Positions 26,132 through 34,952 of a DNA stretch of 64,000 nucleotides are shown one piece after another (within the stretch, counting starts at the first letter, position 1; each line of letters begins with the position of its first letter). The position numbers and the translations under genes are program-made. This DNA comes from Psychroflexus torquis ATCC 700755 (GTDB taxonomy: Bacteria; Bacteroidota; Bacteroidia; Flavobacteriales; Flavobacteriaceae): the NCBI RefSeq assembly GCF_000153485.2, contig NC_018721.1, positions 3,348,001-3,412,000 on the forward strand. Reading direction: 5' to 3'. The notes below the pieces were generated by a model, which did no database searches, had not been told where the DNA came from, and saw nothing but the letters and a program-made list of their open reading frames with translations.

Positions 26132-26626
26132 ATGAAAACAAAATTCCTTTCGATTTCAATCCTAACACTAATTTTGTCTTTTTCTGTAATCAGTTGCAAA
26201 GTAAAGACTACACTAGCCTACGATAATAGTAGTCCTGAAACACCCGACTATTTTCTGTTAAGACCAGAGGTCGAAAAAGCCTACGGCTATTCACATGCTG
26301 TAAAAATTGGAAATCATATCAAAATTTCTGGTGCTGTAAGTATGGATGATGAAGGAAACCCAACTGCTGAAGGGGATTTTGAACAGCAGATGAAAAACTG
26401 CTATGCAGATTTAGATAAAATACTAAAACATTTCAATTGCACTTTCGATGATGTGGTTAAAGAAGATGTCTTTACTACCAACATGTCTTTATTTTTGGAA
26501 CACGCTGCCTACCGAACTGAAATTTATAAAAACCATTTCCCAACTGGCTCGTGGTTGGGTGTCAAAGAACTAGCACTCCCTGAATTTATGATTGAAATTG
26601 AATTGGAAGTGTATAAAGCTGAATAA
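26132..26626 (+). CDS. Rid family (YjgF/YER057c/UK114) lipoprotein
   Basis: 164 residues: a lipoprotein signal (SFSVISCKVK) and a Rid domain (IGNHIKISGAVSMDDEGNP, FEQQMKNCYADLDKILKHF, VVKEDVFTTNMSLF, then GVKELALPEFMIEIELEVY). RidA deaminases use an Arg just before the VEVxxLP strand; here the region reads TGSWLGVKELALP, with no Arg at that point, so it is probably not a RidA imine deaminase. Being exported is also unusual. First gene of a tight run extending to 32367. Confidence 0.82.
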   Translation: MKTKFLSISILTLILSFSVISCKVKTTLAYDNSSPETPDYFLLRPEVEKAYGYSHAVKIGNHIKISGAVSMDDEGNPTAEGDFEQQMKNCYADLDKILKHFNCTFDDVVKEDVFTTNMSLFLEHAAYRTEIYKNHFPTGSWLGVKELALPEFMIEIELEVYKAE

Positions 26627-26646
26627 GTGTCAAAATAACTTAAAGT

Positions 26647-27402
26647 ATGGATTTACAGCTTAAAGGAAAAAATGCCATCATCACTGGGGGTAGCAAAGGC
26701 ATAGGAAAAAGCATCGCCTTACATCTTGCCGAAGAAGGTGTGAATATCGCCATTTGTGCACGTGGCAAAGAGGCCCTCCAAAAAACAAAAAATGAACTTC
26801 TTGAAAAAGGAGTAAAAGTTTTTACACAGACATGTGATGTTGGTGATTCAGAACAATTCAATTTATTCCTTACCGCTGTAAAGAATGAATTTGGCAGTGT
26901 AGATATTCTGGTCAATAATGCCTCGGCGCTCACTATGGGTGATGAATATCAAGATTGGGAAGCATCACTACAAATTGACTTGATGGCAAGCGTAAGGGCG
27001 ACAAAAAAAGTAGTGCCTTGGATGAGTGAATCGGGTAGTGGTAACATTTTATTTATTTCATCTGTCTCTGGTTTAGAGTCTGGATCTCCGCCGGCGTATG
27101 CCGCAGCAAAAGCAGCGCTTATAAGTTATTCAAAAACAATGGCTGTTCAGTTGGCTCCACAACACATTCGAGTCAACACCATTGCGCCAGGTGCAATTGA
27201 ATTTGAAGGTGGGCTTTGGGAAATGATTAAAGAAAATAACCGCCCATTTTACGATATGGCAATCGATGCCAGTCCTTTAGGTAGATTAGGAACCCCAGAT
27301 GAAATCGCAAAAGTTGCCACCTTTTTAGTTTCGTCCTGTGCCAGTTTGGTTACTGGAACATGCCTAGCTATCGATGGTGGATCACATAAATCGAATTTGT
27401 AA
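26647..27402 (+). CDS. SDR family oxidoreductase
   Basis: Classical short-chain dehydrogenase/reductase of 251 residues. Cofactor motif TGGSKGIGKS (residues ~13-22), the structural NNAS, catalytic Ser in FISSVSG, and the YxxxK pair in PPAYAAAKAA. An acidic or basic preference at the end of beta-2 (CARGKEAL) hints at NADP. Substrate unknown. It follows the Rid-like gene by 20 bp and precedes a SnoaL-like gene by 26 bp. Confidence 0.9.
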   Translation: MDLQLKGKNAIITGGSKGIGKSIALHLAEEGVNIAICARGKEALQKTKNELLEKGVKVFTQTCDVGDSEQFNLFLTAVKNEFGSVDILVNNASALTMGDEYQDWEASLQIDLMASVRATKKVVPWMSESGSGNILFISSVSGLESGSPPAYAAAKAALISYSKTMAVQLAPQHIRVNTIAPGAIEFEGGLWEMIKENNRPFYDMAIDASPLGRLGTPDEIAKVATFLVSSCASLVTGTCLAIDGGSHKSNL

Positions 27403-27428
27403 ATCATAGTCATATTAAAAACTGTAGT

Positions 27429-27908
27429 ATGAAAACAATTAAAATACAATTAGCAACACTATTCATGGTACTGTTTAATGTTATTGCATACGGCCAAGAA
27501 AACACAGACCATCAAAACGCAGTCATTATAGACAGTCTCTACAAAGCCTTTTCAGTAGGAGATGTGCCTTCGGTTCTGGGTTTAATGGATGCCGAAATTG
27601 TTTGGAACGAAGCCGAAGGAAACGCCTATGCCGATGGTAACCCATACATTGGCCCAGAGGCGGTTTTAAATGGTGTTTTCGCAAGAATTCTTGCAGAGCA
27701 TGACTACTTTACTTTAGAGGACATTGAGTTGCACGATATGATCAATAACAAAGTGCTAGCCACTTTACGCTACAATGCCAAACACAAGGAAACAGGTAAA
27801 ACATACAACGCGCAAGCCGCTCATTTGTGGACTTTAAAAGCTGGTAAAATCACAGCCTTTCAACAGTATGTAGATACCAAGAAGCTGGCTGATGCCGCAA
27901 CAAATTAA
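27429..27908 (+). CDS. Secreted SnoaL-like (NTF2 fold) protein
   Basis: 159 residues with a signal peptide (MVLFNVIAYGQ). The domain IDSLYKAFSVGDVPSVLGLM, then IVWNEAEGN, GPEAVLNGVFARI, and TYNAQAAHLWTLKAGKITAF followed by QQYVDT is the SnoaL-like/ketosteroid isomerase-like family. Members include polyketide cyclases and isomerases; many have unassigned substrates. Lies in the same operon between two SDR genes. Confidence 0.82.
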   Translation: MKTIKIQLATLFMVLFNVIAYGQENTDHQNAVIIDSLYKAFSVGDVPSVLGLMDAEIVWNEAEGNAYADGNPYIGPEAVLNGVFARILAEHDYFTLEDIELHDMINNKVLATLRYNAKHKETGKTYNAQAAHLWTLKAGKITAFQQYVDTKKLADAATN

Positions 27909-27931
27909 ATTTTAAACTAAAAACATTAAAC

Positions 27932-28801
27932 ATGAAAAAAATATTGATCACCGGTTGTAGTACCGGATTCGGATTTGAAGCTGCCAAATATTTGGCTAAA
28001 AAAGGACACCAAGTTTACGCTACTATGCGAAACCTAAACACCTCAAATGCTGAGGCAGGAGAAACTTTAAAAGATTTTGCAAAGACAAACACCCTTAAAA
28101 TTGATGTGGTTGAACTTGACGTAACTTCAGATGAAAGTGTCTCTAAAGCCATGAGCAACATACCAACGGTAGATGTCCTCATCAACAATGCAGGACGTGG
28201 TTTTGGCGGTCCTCTAGAAAGTTTTACCTCAGCAGAATGTCTAGCACAATTGGATTTAAATGTAGTAGGCAATGTTAGAATGATCAAAGCTGTGTTGCCA
28301 GGAATGCGTGCCCAAAAATCGGGCTTAATCATTCAATTGAGTTCCGTTGCCGGTCGTTTGGCTGTTCCTGGTTTTGGCATTTACCATGCTAGTAAATGGG
28401 CTGTTGAAGCTTTAAGTGAATCCTTACGATGTGAGCTTGGACCTTTAGGAATTGACGTGGCCATGGTGCAACCTGGACCATTTTCAACCAATTTTTTACC
28501 AGGTCTAGTCTTGGCGACTAATGAAGAAGTGGCTAAAGCTTATGAGCATGTGAACGCTTTTAGCGAAGGTTTTGCAACCAATGCTCAAGCCGCTTTTGCA
28601 GATGAAAATGCCCCAACCGATCCGATGATTGTTGTTAAAACCTTTGAAAGACTTATCGATACCCCAGAAGGCAAAAGACCCTTAAGAACCATTGCAGGTA
28701 TGGACTTTGGAGTACAAGCCATCAACGATGCCATGGAACCTTTTAGAATAGGTGTTTTAGAAAGTTTTCAAATTACCGATTGGGATGGTGTAAAAGCATA
28801 A
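27932..28801 (+). CDS. SDR family oxidoreductase
   Basis: 289 residues. TGCSTGFGFE is the cofactor loop, NNAGRG follows, the catalytic Ser is in QLSSVAGRLAVPG and the YxxxK pair in YHASKWAVEAL. The C-terminal extension is longer than in the SDR at 26647, typical of retinol-dehydrogenase-like or 17-beta-HSD-like members. Substrate unknown; part of the same operon. Confidence 0.9.
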   Translation: MKKILITGCSTGFGFEAAKYLAKKGHQVYATMRNLNTSNAEAGETLKDFAKTNTLKIDVVELDVTSDESVSKAMSNIPTVDVLINNAGRGFGGPLESFTSAECLAQLDLNVVGNVRMIKAVLPGMRAQKSGLIIQLSSVAGRLAVPGFGIYHASKWAVEALSESLRCELGPLGIDVAMVQPGPFSTNFLPGLVLATNEEVAKAYEHVNAFSEGFATNAQAAFADENAPTDPMIVVKTFERLIDTPEGKRPLRTIAGMDFGVQAINDAMEPFRIGVLESFQITDWDGVKA

Positions 28802-28820
28802 TTATTAAATCGAATTAAGC

Positions 28821-29873
28821 ATGAAAACAAAAATCATTTTAACCCTAGTTATTTTATTCTTCATCTTGAGTTGTGTTGAAAAACCCAAAAATTCAGTAGA
28901 ACCTCAATCCACTAAAAAATCTAGCTATTTTGATTATTCCAATAGCGATGACCAAGTTACAGGTGGCATCAACATGATTCCTATAGACACCAAAAAAGGC
29001 ACCTTCAACGTTTATACCAAACGCATGGGTAACAATCCCAAAATGCGTGTTTTATTGTTACATGGTGGCCCAGGAGGAACTCACGAAGCCTTTGAAAATT
29101 TTGATGGCTACCTACCAAACGAGGAAATTGAATATATCTATTATGACCAACTAGATTCCTATTACAGCGATAAACCCAACGACCCTTCGCTTTGGACCAC
29201 AGAACATTTTGTTGAAGAGGTAGAGCAAGTGCGGAAAGCCTTAAACCTTAACAAAGACAATTTTTACCTACTCGGTCAGTCTTGGGGTGGCATATTAGCT
29301 ATGGAATACGCTCTAAAATATCAGGACAATTTAAAAGGGCTTATCATTTCTAATATGGTGGCTAGTGTTGCTGAATATAACAAATATGCCCAAGAAGTTT
29401 TAGGACCACAATTACCGGAAGAAGTGTTGAAAGAAATCAAAGCTATTGAAGCCATTAAAGACTATGCCAACCCCCGATACGAAGAGCTATTGATGACTCA
29501 TTATTATACGGAGCATATTTTACGCAAACCTTTAGAGGAATGGCCAAAATCCATCCACCTCATGTTCGAACATCTTAATCCAAATATTTACATCTATATG
29601 CAAGGCCCAAGCGAATTTGGTATTACCGATGAAGCAACATTGAGTGATTGGGATGTTTCCGATAGACTCAAAGAAATAAAAGTCCCAACCTTAATGCTCG
29701 GTGCAACGTACGACACTATGGATCCAAAATATATGGAATGGATGGCCACTGAAGTCCAAAATGGACGAAGTGTGACCACCAACGGATCACATGTCTCACA
29801 ATTTGACGACCCAGAAACTTATTTTACTGGATTGATACAGTTTATCAAAGACGTAGATAATGGATCATTTTAA
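28821..29873 (+). CDS. Proline iminopeptidase-like alpha/beta hydrolase lipoprotein
   Basis: 350 residues with a lipoprotein signal (FFILSCVEKP). Alpha/beta-hydrolase core with the S33 peptidase hallmarks: oxyanion HGGPGGTHEAF, YYDQLDSYYSDKP, nucleophile elbow GQSWGGILAMEYAL, Asp in GATYDTMDP and His in NGSHVSQFDDPE. This is the prolyl aminopeptidase (tricorn F1/PIP) pattern, so it probably cleaves N-terminal residues from short peptides in the envelope. In a non-peptide pathway it could act as an amidase or esterase. Confidence 0.85.
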   Translation: MKTKIILTLVILFFILSCVEKPKNSVEPQSTKKSSYFDYSNSDDQVTGGINMIPIDTKKGTFNVYTKRMGNNPKMRVLLLHGGPGGTHEAFENFDGYLPNEEIEYIYYDQLDSYYSDKPNDPSLWTTEHFVEEVEQVRKALNLNKDNFYLLGQSWGGILAMEYALKYQDNLKGLIISNMVASVAEYNKYAQEVLGPQLPEEVLKEIKAIEAIKDYANPRYEELLMTHYYTEHILRKPLEEWPKSIHLMFEHLNPNIYIYMQGPSEFGITDEATLSDWDVSDRLKEIKVPTLMLGATYDTMDPKYMEWMATEVQNGRSVTTNGSHVSQFDDPETYFTGLIQFIKDVDNGSF

Positions 29874-29908
29874 GATTTGAATAGATAACTCAATTACAAC
29901 CAACTCAT

Positions 29909-30949
29909 ATGAATCTTAAAAAATCTTTAGTCATTGCCGTTTCTTTAAGTATATTAAGCATAGCAGCATGGGAAATCTATTGGCGTTCTCAAGGCTATTT
30001 CCCAGATTTAGACGACGATAAATACCTTTGGGCAAAAACACGAGCCAATGTGGACAAGGCAACTGGAGATGATGTAGTACTTATAGGGTCTTCCAGAGTG
30101 CTCTTCAATATTCAGCTTGGTCAATGGGAAACATCAACTGGTATCAAGCCTATTCAATTAGCAAATGCAGGCGCTACCCCGTTGCCAGTATTTCATGATA
30201 TTGTTGAAAATACTAACTTTAAAGGAACTGTAATCGTTGGTGTAACACCACCTTTATTTTTTTCAACCACTTTTGAACAAGCCCCACCTTGGAGCAGAGC
30301 ATCCTCGTTATCAGTATTTTATAAAAATCGTACTTATGCACAACGCCTTAATCATAGCTTGTCTATTCCAATTCAAAATTGTTTAGCCTTTGTATCTAAT
30401 GACGACGAAGCTTGGTTTGATGACATTAATCTAAAAGCTATACTCAAAACTATTCAACTGCCATCTCGAACAGAAAAACTTCCAGAATCTCCATTTAGAA
30501 GATTCCAAGATATAGATATCAACAGAAATGTTAGAATGAAAGAACGAATGTTGAGTGATACGGCCTTTGCAAATTCTATTAAAACAGTTTGGAAGACTAT
30601 GTTATCTGGAGATATGCCACCACCAGAAAAAGAAGCAACAATCGAATACTTCCTGAAAGATGCTGAAAAGTTCACCTCTAGAGGAGGAAAAATCATCTTG
30701 TTACGAAGCCCTTCGGATGGTTTTTTTAAAGAACTAGAAAGCAAGGGTTTGCCGCGATCAGAATTTTGGGACGAATTGGTTACAAAAGCAAATGTTCCCG
30801 CTTATCATTACCAAGATTATGAAAGTTTAAGCGCATTTAAAACCATAGAATGGTCTCATTTATCGGCTAAAGATGCAGATCAATTTACAGAAAATTTTGT
30901 AAAAATTCTTCTAGAGGATGGACTTATCACTAACATTAAAACCAACTAA
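29909..30949 (+). CDS. SGNH/GDSL-like exported protein, partner of MBOAT acyltransferase
   Basis: 346 residues with a single N-terminal membrane anchor (SLVIAVSLSILSIAAWEIYW). The first block VVLIGSSRVLFNIQLGQW carries the Ser of an SGNH-type fold (GSSRV), and the end has EWSHLSAKDADQFTENF, a DxxH-like region in the place expected for the Asp-His part. Genes like this typically lie immediately beside AlgI/DltB-type MBOAT genes (here 2 bp upstream) and act on O-acetylation of exported glycans. Family assignment is moderate. Confidence 0.65.
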   Translation: MNLKKSLVIAVSLSILSIAAWEIYWRSQGYFPDLDDDKYLWAKTRANVDKATGDDVVLIGSSRVLFNIQLGQWETSTGIKPIQLANAGATPLPVFHDIVENTNFKGTVIVGVTPPLFFSTTFEQAPPWSRASSLSVFYKNRTYAQRLNHSLSIPIQNCLAFVSNDDEAWFDDINLKAILKTIQLPSRTEKLPESPFRRFQDIDINRNVRMKERMLSDTAFANSIKTVWKTMLSGDMPPPEKEATIEYFLKDAEKFTSRGGKIILLRSPSDGFFKELESKGLPRSEFWDELVTKANVPAYHYQDYESLSAFKTIEWSHLSAKDADQFTENFVKILLEDGLITNIKTN

Positions 30950-30951
30950 TT

Positions 30952-32367
30952 ATGTTATTTAATTCATTGAGTTTTGTTGTGTTTTTGGTGATAGTTTTGG
31001 CACTTTATTATTCAAAATTCTTCAGCTGGACAAGTAAAAAAAGAATGCTGCTTTTAGCTAGTTATTTGTTTTACGGCCTTTGGAATCCACCTTTGGTGAT
31101 TTTATTGTGGATATCAACACTTGTAGACTGGACTGCTGGAAAAAAATTAGCTATAGAAGAAAATCAACGTAAAAGAAAACTTTGGTTATTGCTAAGTTTA
31201 ATTGTTAATCTCGGTTTTTTAGCTTTTTTTAAATACAGAGATTTTCTGTTAGATAATTTTACAAGTGTTGTAAATGCATATGGTTATGGCTATGAAGCGC
31301 AACCTATGGATATTATTTTGCCTATGGGTATTTCGTTTTACACCTTTCAAACCATGTCTTATACCATAGATATTTATAAACGTCAAATAAAACCTGCCCA
31401 TACTTTTTTGGATTTTGCACTTTACGTCACCTTCTTTCCACAACTTGTTGCAGGGCCAATTGTAAGAGCCAAAGATCTGATTACCCAATTTTACGAAGAA
31501 AAAAGAGCTACTTTTAATCAATTTGCTTGGGGAACTTTCCTACTGACTATTGGCTTGTTTCAAAAAATAGTCTTAGCAGACATTTTATTGGCAGACACGT
31601 CTGATAAAGTTTTCGGTTCTCAATCCATCCTTCACGGATTAGACGCTTGGACGGGCACATTGGCATTTTCAGGACAAATATTTTTCGATTTCGCAGGGTA
31701 TTCTACGTGTGCTATTGGTATAGCCTTAATGTTGGGTATTGTGTTACCAGACAACTTCAAATATCCTTATGCATCCATTGGGTTTTCAGATTTTTGGAGA
31801 CGTTGGCACATTACACTTTCCACTTGGTTAAGAGATTATATTTACATTCCGTTGGGTGGTAATCGTTATGGTATCACCAGAATGTATGCTGCTTTAATTA
31901 TCACAATGCTATTAGGTGGTTTATGGCATGGTGCCGCTTGGACATTTGTCGTTTGGGGTGCTTTACACGGTTTTTATCTTGTTATTGAAAGAATACTAAG
32001 GTCTAAAATTCATATAAAAATTAATGTATTTAACGGGGTTTTGCTTGCATTGCTTACCTATATTATGGTCAATTTTACGTGGGTATTTTTTAGAGCACGA
32101 GAGTTTTCAACTGCCAAAAACATGATTACCTCTATGTTATTTATGAATAGTGAAGGCGAAAAAATCATTGAAACTTTTGACGTAACAAAAGTGCTTTTGC
32201 TAGTAGGCATCTTGTTTATATGCCATTGGCTGATGAGAAACACCTCAATGAAAGACGTTTCCCTAAAAGTACATCCCTGGATTTTGGGGGTTATTTGGGC
32301 GGTGATTTTGTTCTTAATTATCATTTCGCAAGGAAGCAGTGAGCAGTTTATTTATTTTCAATTTTAA
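30952..32367 (+). CDS. MBOAT family O-acyltransferase (AlgI/DltB-like)
   Basis: 471 residues, polytopic, about 11 membrane segments. AlgI-type landmarks: LFNSLSFVVFLVIVLALYY, ILPMGISFYTFQTMSYTIDI, TFFPQLVAGPIVRA, NFKYPYASIGFSDFWRRWHI, TLSTWLRDYIYIPLGGNRYG, and GGLWHGAAWTFVVWGALHG, which includes the conserved catalytic His. It transfers acyl groups across the inner membrane onto an exported acceptor. It is preceded by its likely periplasmic partner. The acceptor is unknown; no polysaccharide biosynthesis genes are adjacent. Last gene of the run. Confidence 0.92.
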   Translation: MLFNSLSFVVFLVIVLALYYSKFFSWTSKKRMLLLASYLFYGLWNPPLVILLWISTLVDWTAGKKLAIEENQRKRKLWLLLSLIVNLGFLAFFKYRDFLLDNFTSVVNAYGYGYEAQPMDIILPMGISFYTFQTMSYTIDIYKRQIKPAHTFLDFALYVTFFPQLVAGPIVRAKDLITQFYEEKRATFNQFAWGTFLLTIGLFQKIVLADILLADTSDKVFGSQSILHGLDAWTGTLAFSGQIFFDFAGYSTCAIGIALMLGIVLPDNFKYPYASIGFSDFWRRWHITLSTWLRDYIYIPLGGNRYGITRMYAALIITMLLGGLWHGAAWTFVVWGALHGFYLVIERILRSKIHIKINVFNGVLLALLTYIMVNFTWVFFRAREFSTAKNMITSMLFMNSEGEKIIETFDVTKVLLLVGILFICHWLMRNTSMKDVSLKVHPWILGVIWAVILFLIIISQGSSEQFIYFQF

Positions 32368-32439
32368 TCACTGAGGCTTGCCTAATGCTGTTTTGTCTCG
32401 AGGATTCTTTACTAGATTAAATCCTAATTTATGAAAAAC

Positions 32440-32698
32440 CTCACACCTATCTCACTTACAGACCGAGACCGTACAGGCTTTAGCTGTTTTAAGAGGCATA
32501 TCTCTCTCTTTTTTTTTCACAGCTAATAGTCCTACTCTTTTCGGCTTTGGCTTTTTTTTTGAGGTAGATAGAAGAGTTGAAGGAATTAGTTGGGCTAGTA
32601 ATGAGGTTGTCAGTTTTCTTTACTACGTGCTTGTAGAGGATAAATTTTATTTTATAATTCTAATAATTTTTTGTGTATTGGTCATGTATTCAAAATGA
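32440..32698 (+). pseudogene. N-terminal remnant of a DUF418-like membrane protein
   Basis: An in-frame stretch reads TETVQALAVLRGISLSFFFT, then SPTLFGFGFFFEVDRRVEGI, VSFLYYVLVEDKFYFIILII and ends at a TGA at 32696. The RxxALxxLRGI start, the NSP turn and LVEDKFYFI correspond to the N-terminus of DUF418 proteins (usually ~380 residues). No start codon in place, so it is a dead fragment. Confidence 0.5.
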
Positions 32699-32699
32699 T

Positions 32700-32971
32700 A
32701 ATTCAGTTTGTACTTCTCTATGAAAAACTGATATAAGTAAATTTTTAATTAAGAGAATAATAGAAATAGGTGAAGGAATAATGCTTTTGAAGTCCTAAAA
32801 AGTAAGTGTACTAGACCTGTAGATCAAATGTAGCAACTATATAAAAGATAACTTGAAATTCTTTTAACAGATCAATTAATGTAAACCTTTGACTACAGCC
32901 AATGTGTACGAATATCTGTTAAAAAAGCAGGCATTACAACAATTTTAAGACTGTTTCCAATGTATAACGCA
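32700..32971. other. Intergenic upstream of pilus operon
   Basis: AT-rich leader with no gene; includes the region immediately upstream of the promoter at 32972. Confidence 0.35.
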
Positions 32972-32979
32972 TAGATTTG
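32972..32979 (+). promoter_or_regulatory. -7 element of pilin gene promoter
   Basis: TAGATTTG matches the TAnnTTTG -7 consensus 36 bp before the pilin ATG. No good -33 TTTG lies at the expected spacing (the sequence there is AATTTTAAG), so strength or an activator requirement is unclear. Confidence 0.5.
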
Positions 32980-33014
32980 TAGAATAATTAATATAAATTT
33001 ATAAATAATTAATC

Positions 33015-33524
33015 ATGAAAAAGATTAATTCGCTTATAACAATTATTATTATCGCAATTACTACTGGTGCAATGGCACAAGAAAGTGCAACCGCTAGTTC
33101 TTCAGCAACGATTGTTGCTCCAATTGGAATTGCACAAGCTGCCGATATGAATTTTGGAAATGTTGCTGTGAGTTCTGCAGACGGTACTGTAGTTATGACA
33201 ACAGGTGGTTCTACCAGTCTTACAGGAGGAGTGACCTTACCAAATAACACAGGAACAGTGACCGCTGCCGCCTTTGATGTGACTGGTGAATCAAATTACA
33301 CGTACAGTATTACGCTACCTAGTGATGCAATTACTCTTGTAGAGGAAGAAGGGTCAGAGGAAATGACCGTTGATACGTTTGAGAGCGATCCTGATACTAC
33401 AGGAACTTTGACTACAGGAGCACAGACAGTAAACGTGGGTGGTATTCTAAACGTAACAGGTGGACAAACCGCTGGAGTCTATACAAATTCGACTGACTTA
33501 ACAGTTACGGTTAACTATAACTAA
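33015..33524 (+). CDS. DUF4402 domain protein, probable major pilin subunit
   Basis: 169 residues with a signal peptide (ITTGAMAQES, cleaved after AMAQ). The mature chain is a Ser/Thr/Gly-rich beta-sandwich beginning ATIVAPIGIAQAADMNFGNV, the DUF4402 signature opening, and ending DLTVTVNYN. DUF4402 proteins resemble chaperone-usher pilins in fold. It is followed by its own terminator (33542-33575) with the chaperone, minor pilin and usher beyond; leaky termination would give excess pilin, as expected for a major subunit. The role is inferred from context. Confidence 0.78.
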   Translation: MKKINSLITIIIIAITTGAMAQESATASSSATIVAPIGIAQAADMNFGNVAVSSADGTVVMTTGGSTSLTGGVTLPNNTGTVTAAAFDVTGESNYTYSITLPSDAITLVEEEGSEEMTVDTFESDPDTTGTLTTGAQTVNVGGILNVTGGQTAGVYTNSTDLTVTVNYN

Positions 33525-33541
33525 AAAGTTGTTTTATAAAA

Positions 33542-33575
33542 ATGTGCCACAATTTTGTGTGGCACATTTTTTTTT
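33542..33575 (+). terminator. Terminator/attenuator after the pilin gene
   Basis: ATGTGCCACA-ATTTTG-TGTGGCACATTTTTTTTT: a perfect 10-bp stem with a long T tract, 18 bp after the pilin stop and 58 bp before the chaperone ATG. Confidence 0.88.
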
Positions 33576-33632
33576 ACCAATTCCTACGAGACGCTTTTTA
33601 TAAGTTTAAAACATCCTTAGATAAACACTAAA

Positions 33633-34457
33633 ATGAGGTTACTATTCACAGTTATTTTCTCGATTATTTTTTTCCTCAATTCCGTTGCTCAGGGAGACTT
33701 GATGATTTTTCCAAAACGTCTTGTTTTTGAAGGCACTCAAAAAAGAGCTCAGACCCTCTATTTAAGTAACAACGGCAATGAGATAGAAACCTATAGAGTA
33801 TCTTATCTGGAGATTCGTATGGGTTCTAAAGGTCAATTTGAAACCATCAAATTACCAGATCCTGGTCAGAGATTTGCTTCACCCTATTTGAGGTTTTATC
33901 CTCGTACCATTACCCTTGCTCCCAATGAGGCACAAGTAGTAAAGGTACAGCTCACCAAAACTAATGAGCTTAAACCTGGAGAATACCGTTCCCATTTATA
34001 TTTTAGGGCAGTTCCAGAAACTAAGAGTGACCAAAAAAACAAAGAAACCAATGACAAAAAGGGGTTTGATATTAGTTTGACTCCAGTATATGGAGTTAGT
34101 ATTGCAAATATTATCCAAATTGGAGAGCCTGAGGTTGATGTATCCTTATCTGATCTGAATTTTGAAGTCTTAAAGAACAACGTCCCAATTATTTCTATGA
34201 ATTTTAATCGCCAGGGAAAATACTCAGTCTACGGTAATTTTAGAGTTTACCATACCTCCAAAAAAGGGAAAGAAACAGAGGTGGCCGTAATGAAAGGATT
34301 TGCAGTTTATGTTCCAAGTGCTACAAGAAAGGTTCGTGTTAAACTTAATACTAGCAAAGATGTGGATTACAGTTCAGGACTATTGAAAGTCATTCATACC
34401 TCGCATGCAGAGGGGGAAATCTACGCTACAGAATTATTGAACTTAAAGAGTTCATAA
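33633..34457 (+). CDS. Periplasmic pilus chaperone (PapD-like)
   Basis: 274 residues: signal peptide (IIFFLNSVAQG), then an Ig-like PapD-type N-terminal domain (GDLMIFPKRLVFEGTQKRAQ, LYLSNNGNEIETYRVSYLEI, YLRFYPRTITLAPNEAQVVK) and a second beta domain (KGKETEVAVMKGFAVYVPSA). The order matches pilus-assembly chaperones that cap pilin subunits by donor-strand complementation. It is followed by a minor pilin (11 bp) and the usher, supporting the role. Sequence-level similarity to proteobacterial PapD looks low. Confidence 0.78.
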   Translation: MRLLFTVIFSIIFFLNSVAQGDLMIFPKRLVFEGTQKRAQTLYLSNNGNEIETYRVSYLEIRMGSKGQFETIKLPDPGQRFASPYLRFYPRTITLAPNEAQVVKVQLTKTNELKPGEYRSHLYFRAVPETKSDQKNKETNDKKGFDISLTPVYGVSIANIIQIGEPEVDVSLSDLNFEVLKNNVPIISMNFNRQGKYSVYGNFRVYHTSKKGKETEVAVMKGFAVYVPSATRKVRVKLNTSKDVDYSSGLLKVIHTSHAEGEIYATELLNLKSS

Positions 34458-34468
34458 AATTTCACGAT

Positions 34469-34942
34469 TTGAACCTATTGAAGTCCCTGATACTTGCTTT
34501 ACTATTTCTTGTCTGCTCGACAGTGCGCTCACAAAACATTTATATAACTGTAGAACAGAACTTAGTTTTTGGAAATTTTTACCTTTCCAACGGAACTGAT
34601 AGTGGAACTGTATCTCTTTCCAATAAAGGAGAATGGAGTTCTTCAAGAAATATTCATCAGTTACTATCAAATCATCAGCCAGCGGTTTTTAATATTTCAA
34701 CAAAAAGTAAAACCCCTGTTAATGTTAGAGTAGAAGTTATGACAGGTACTTTGAGTAACGAAAATGGATACACTATTTCTCTTAATCCACAAGATTCTGG
34801 AATCCAGTTTTACAAAGTTCAGAAAGGGCTTCCTGTAACTATCTCTAGAGGTGCAAATCTAGAGGTCACACCAAAAAATAAAAACTATCGGGGAGATTAT
34901 CAAGGAAATATTTCTATCACTGCTACTGTCCATATGGAGTAG
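34469..34942 (+). CDS. DUF4402-like minor pilin/adaptor
   Basis: 157 residues beginning at a TTG codon at 34469, the only start that preserves the signal peptide (LLKSLILALLFLVCSTVRSQ). The mature part starts NIYITVEQNLVFGNFYL, mirroring the MNFGNV opening of the pilin at 33015, and ends GNISITATVHME, like the alternating C-terminal beta strand of chaperone-usher subunits. It begins 11 bp after the chaperone stop and ends 10 bp before the usher ATG. Probably a tip or adaptor subunit. Confidence 0.7.
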   Translation: MNLLKSLILALLFLVCSTVRSQNIYITVEQNLVFGNFYLSNGTDSGTVSLSNKGEWSSSRNIHQLLSNHQPAVFNISTKSKTPVNVRVEVMTGTLSNENGYTISLNPQDSGIQFYKVQKGLPVTISRGANLEVTPKNKNYRGDYQGNISITATVHME

Positions 34943-34952
34943 GTGTAAAAGA

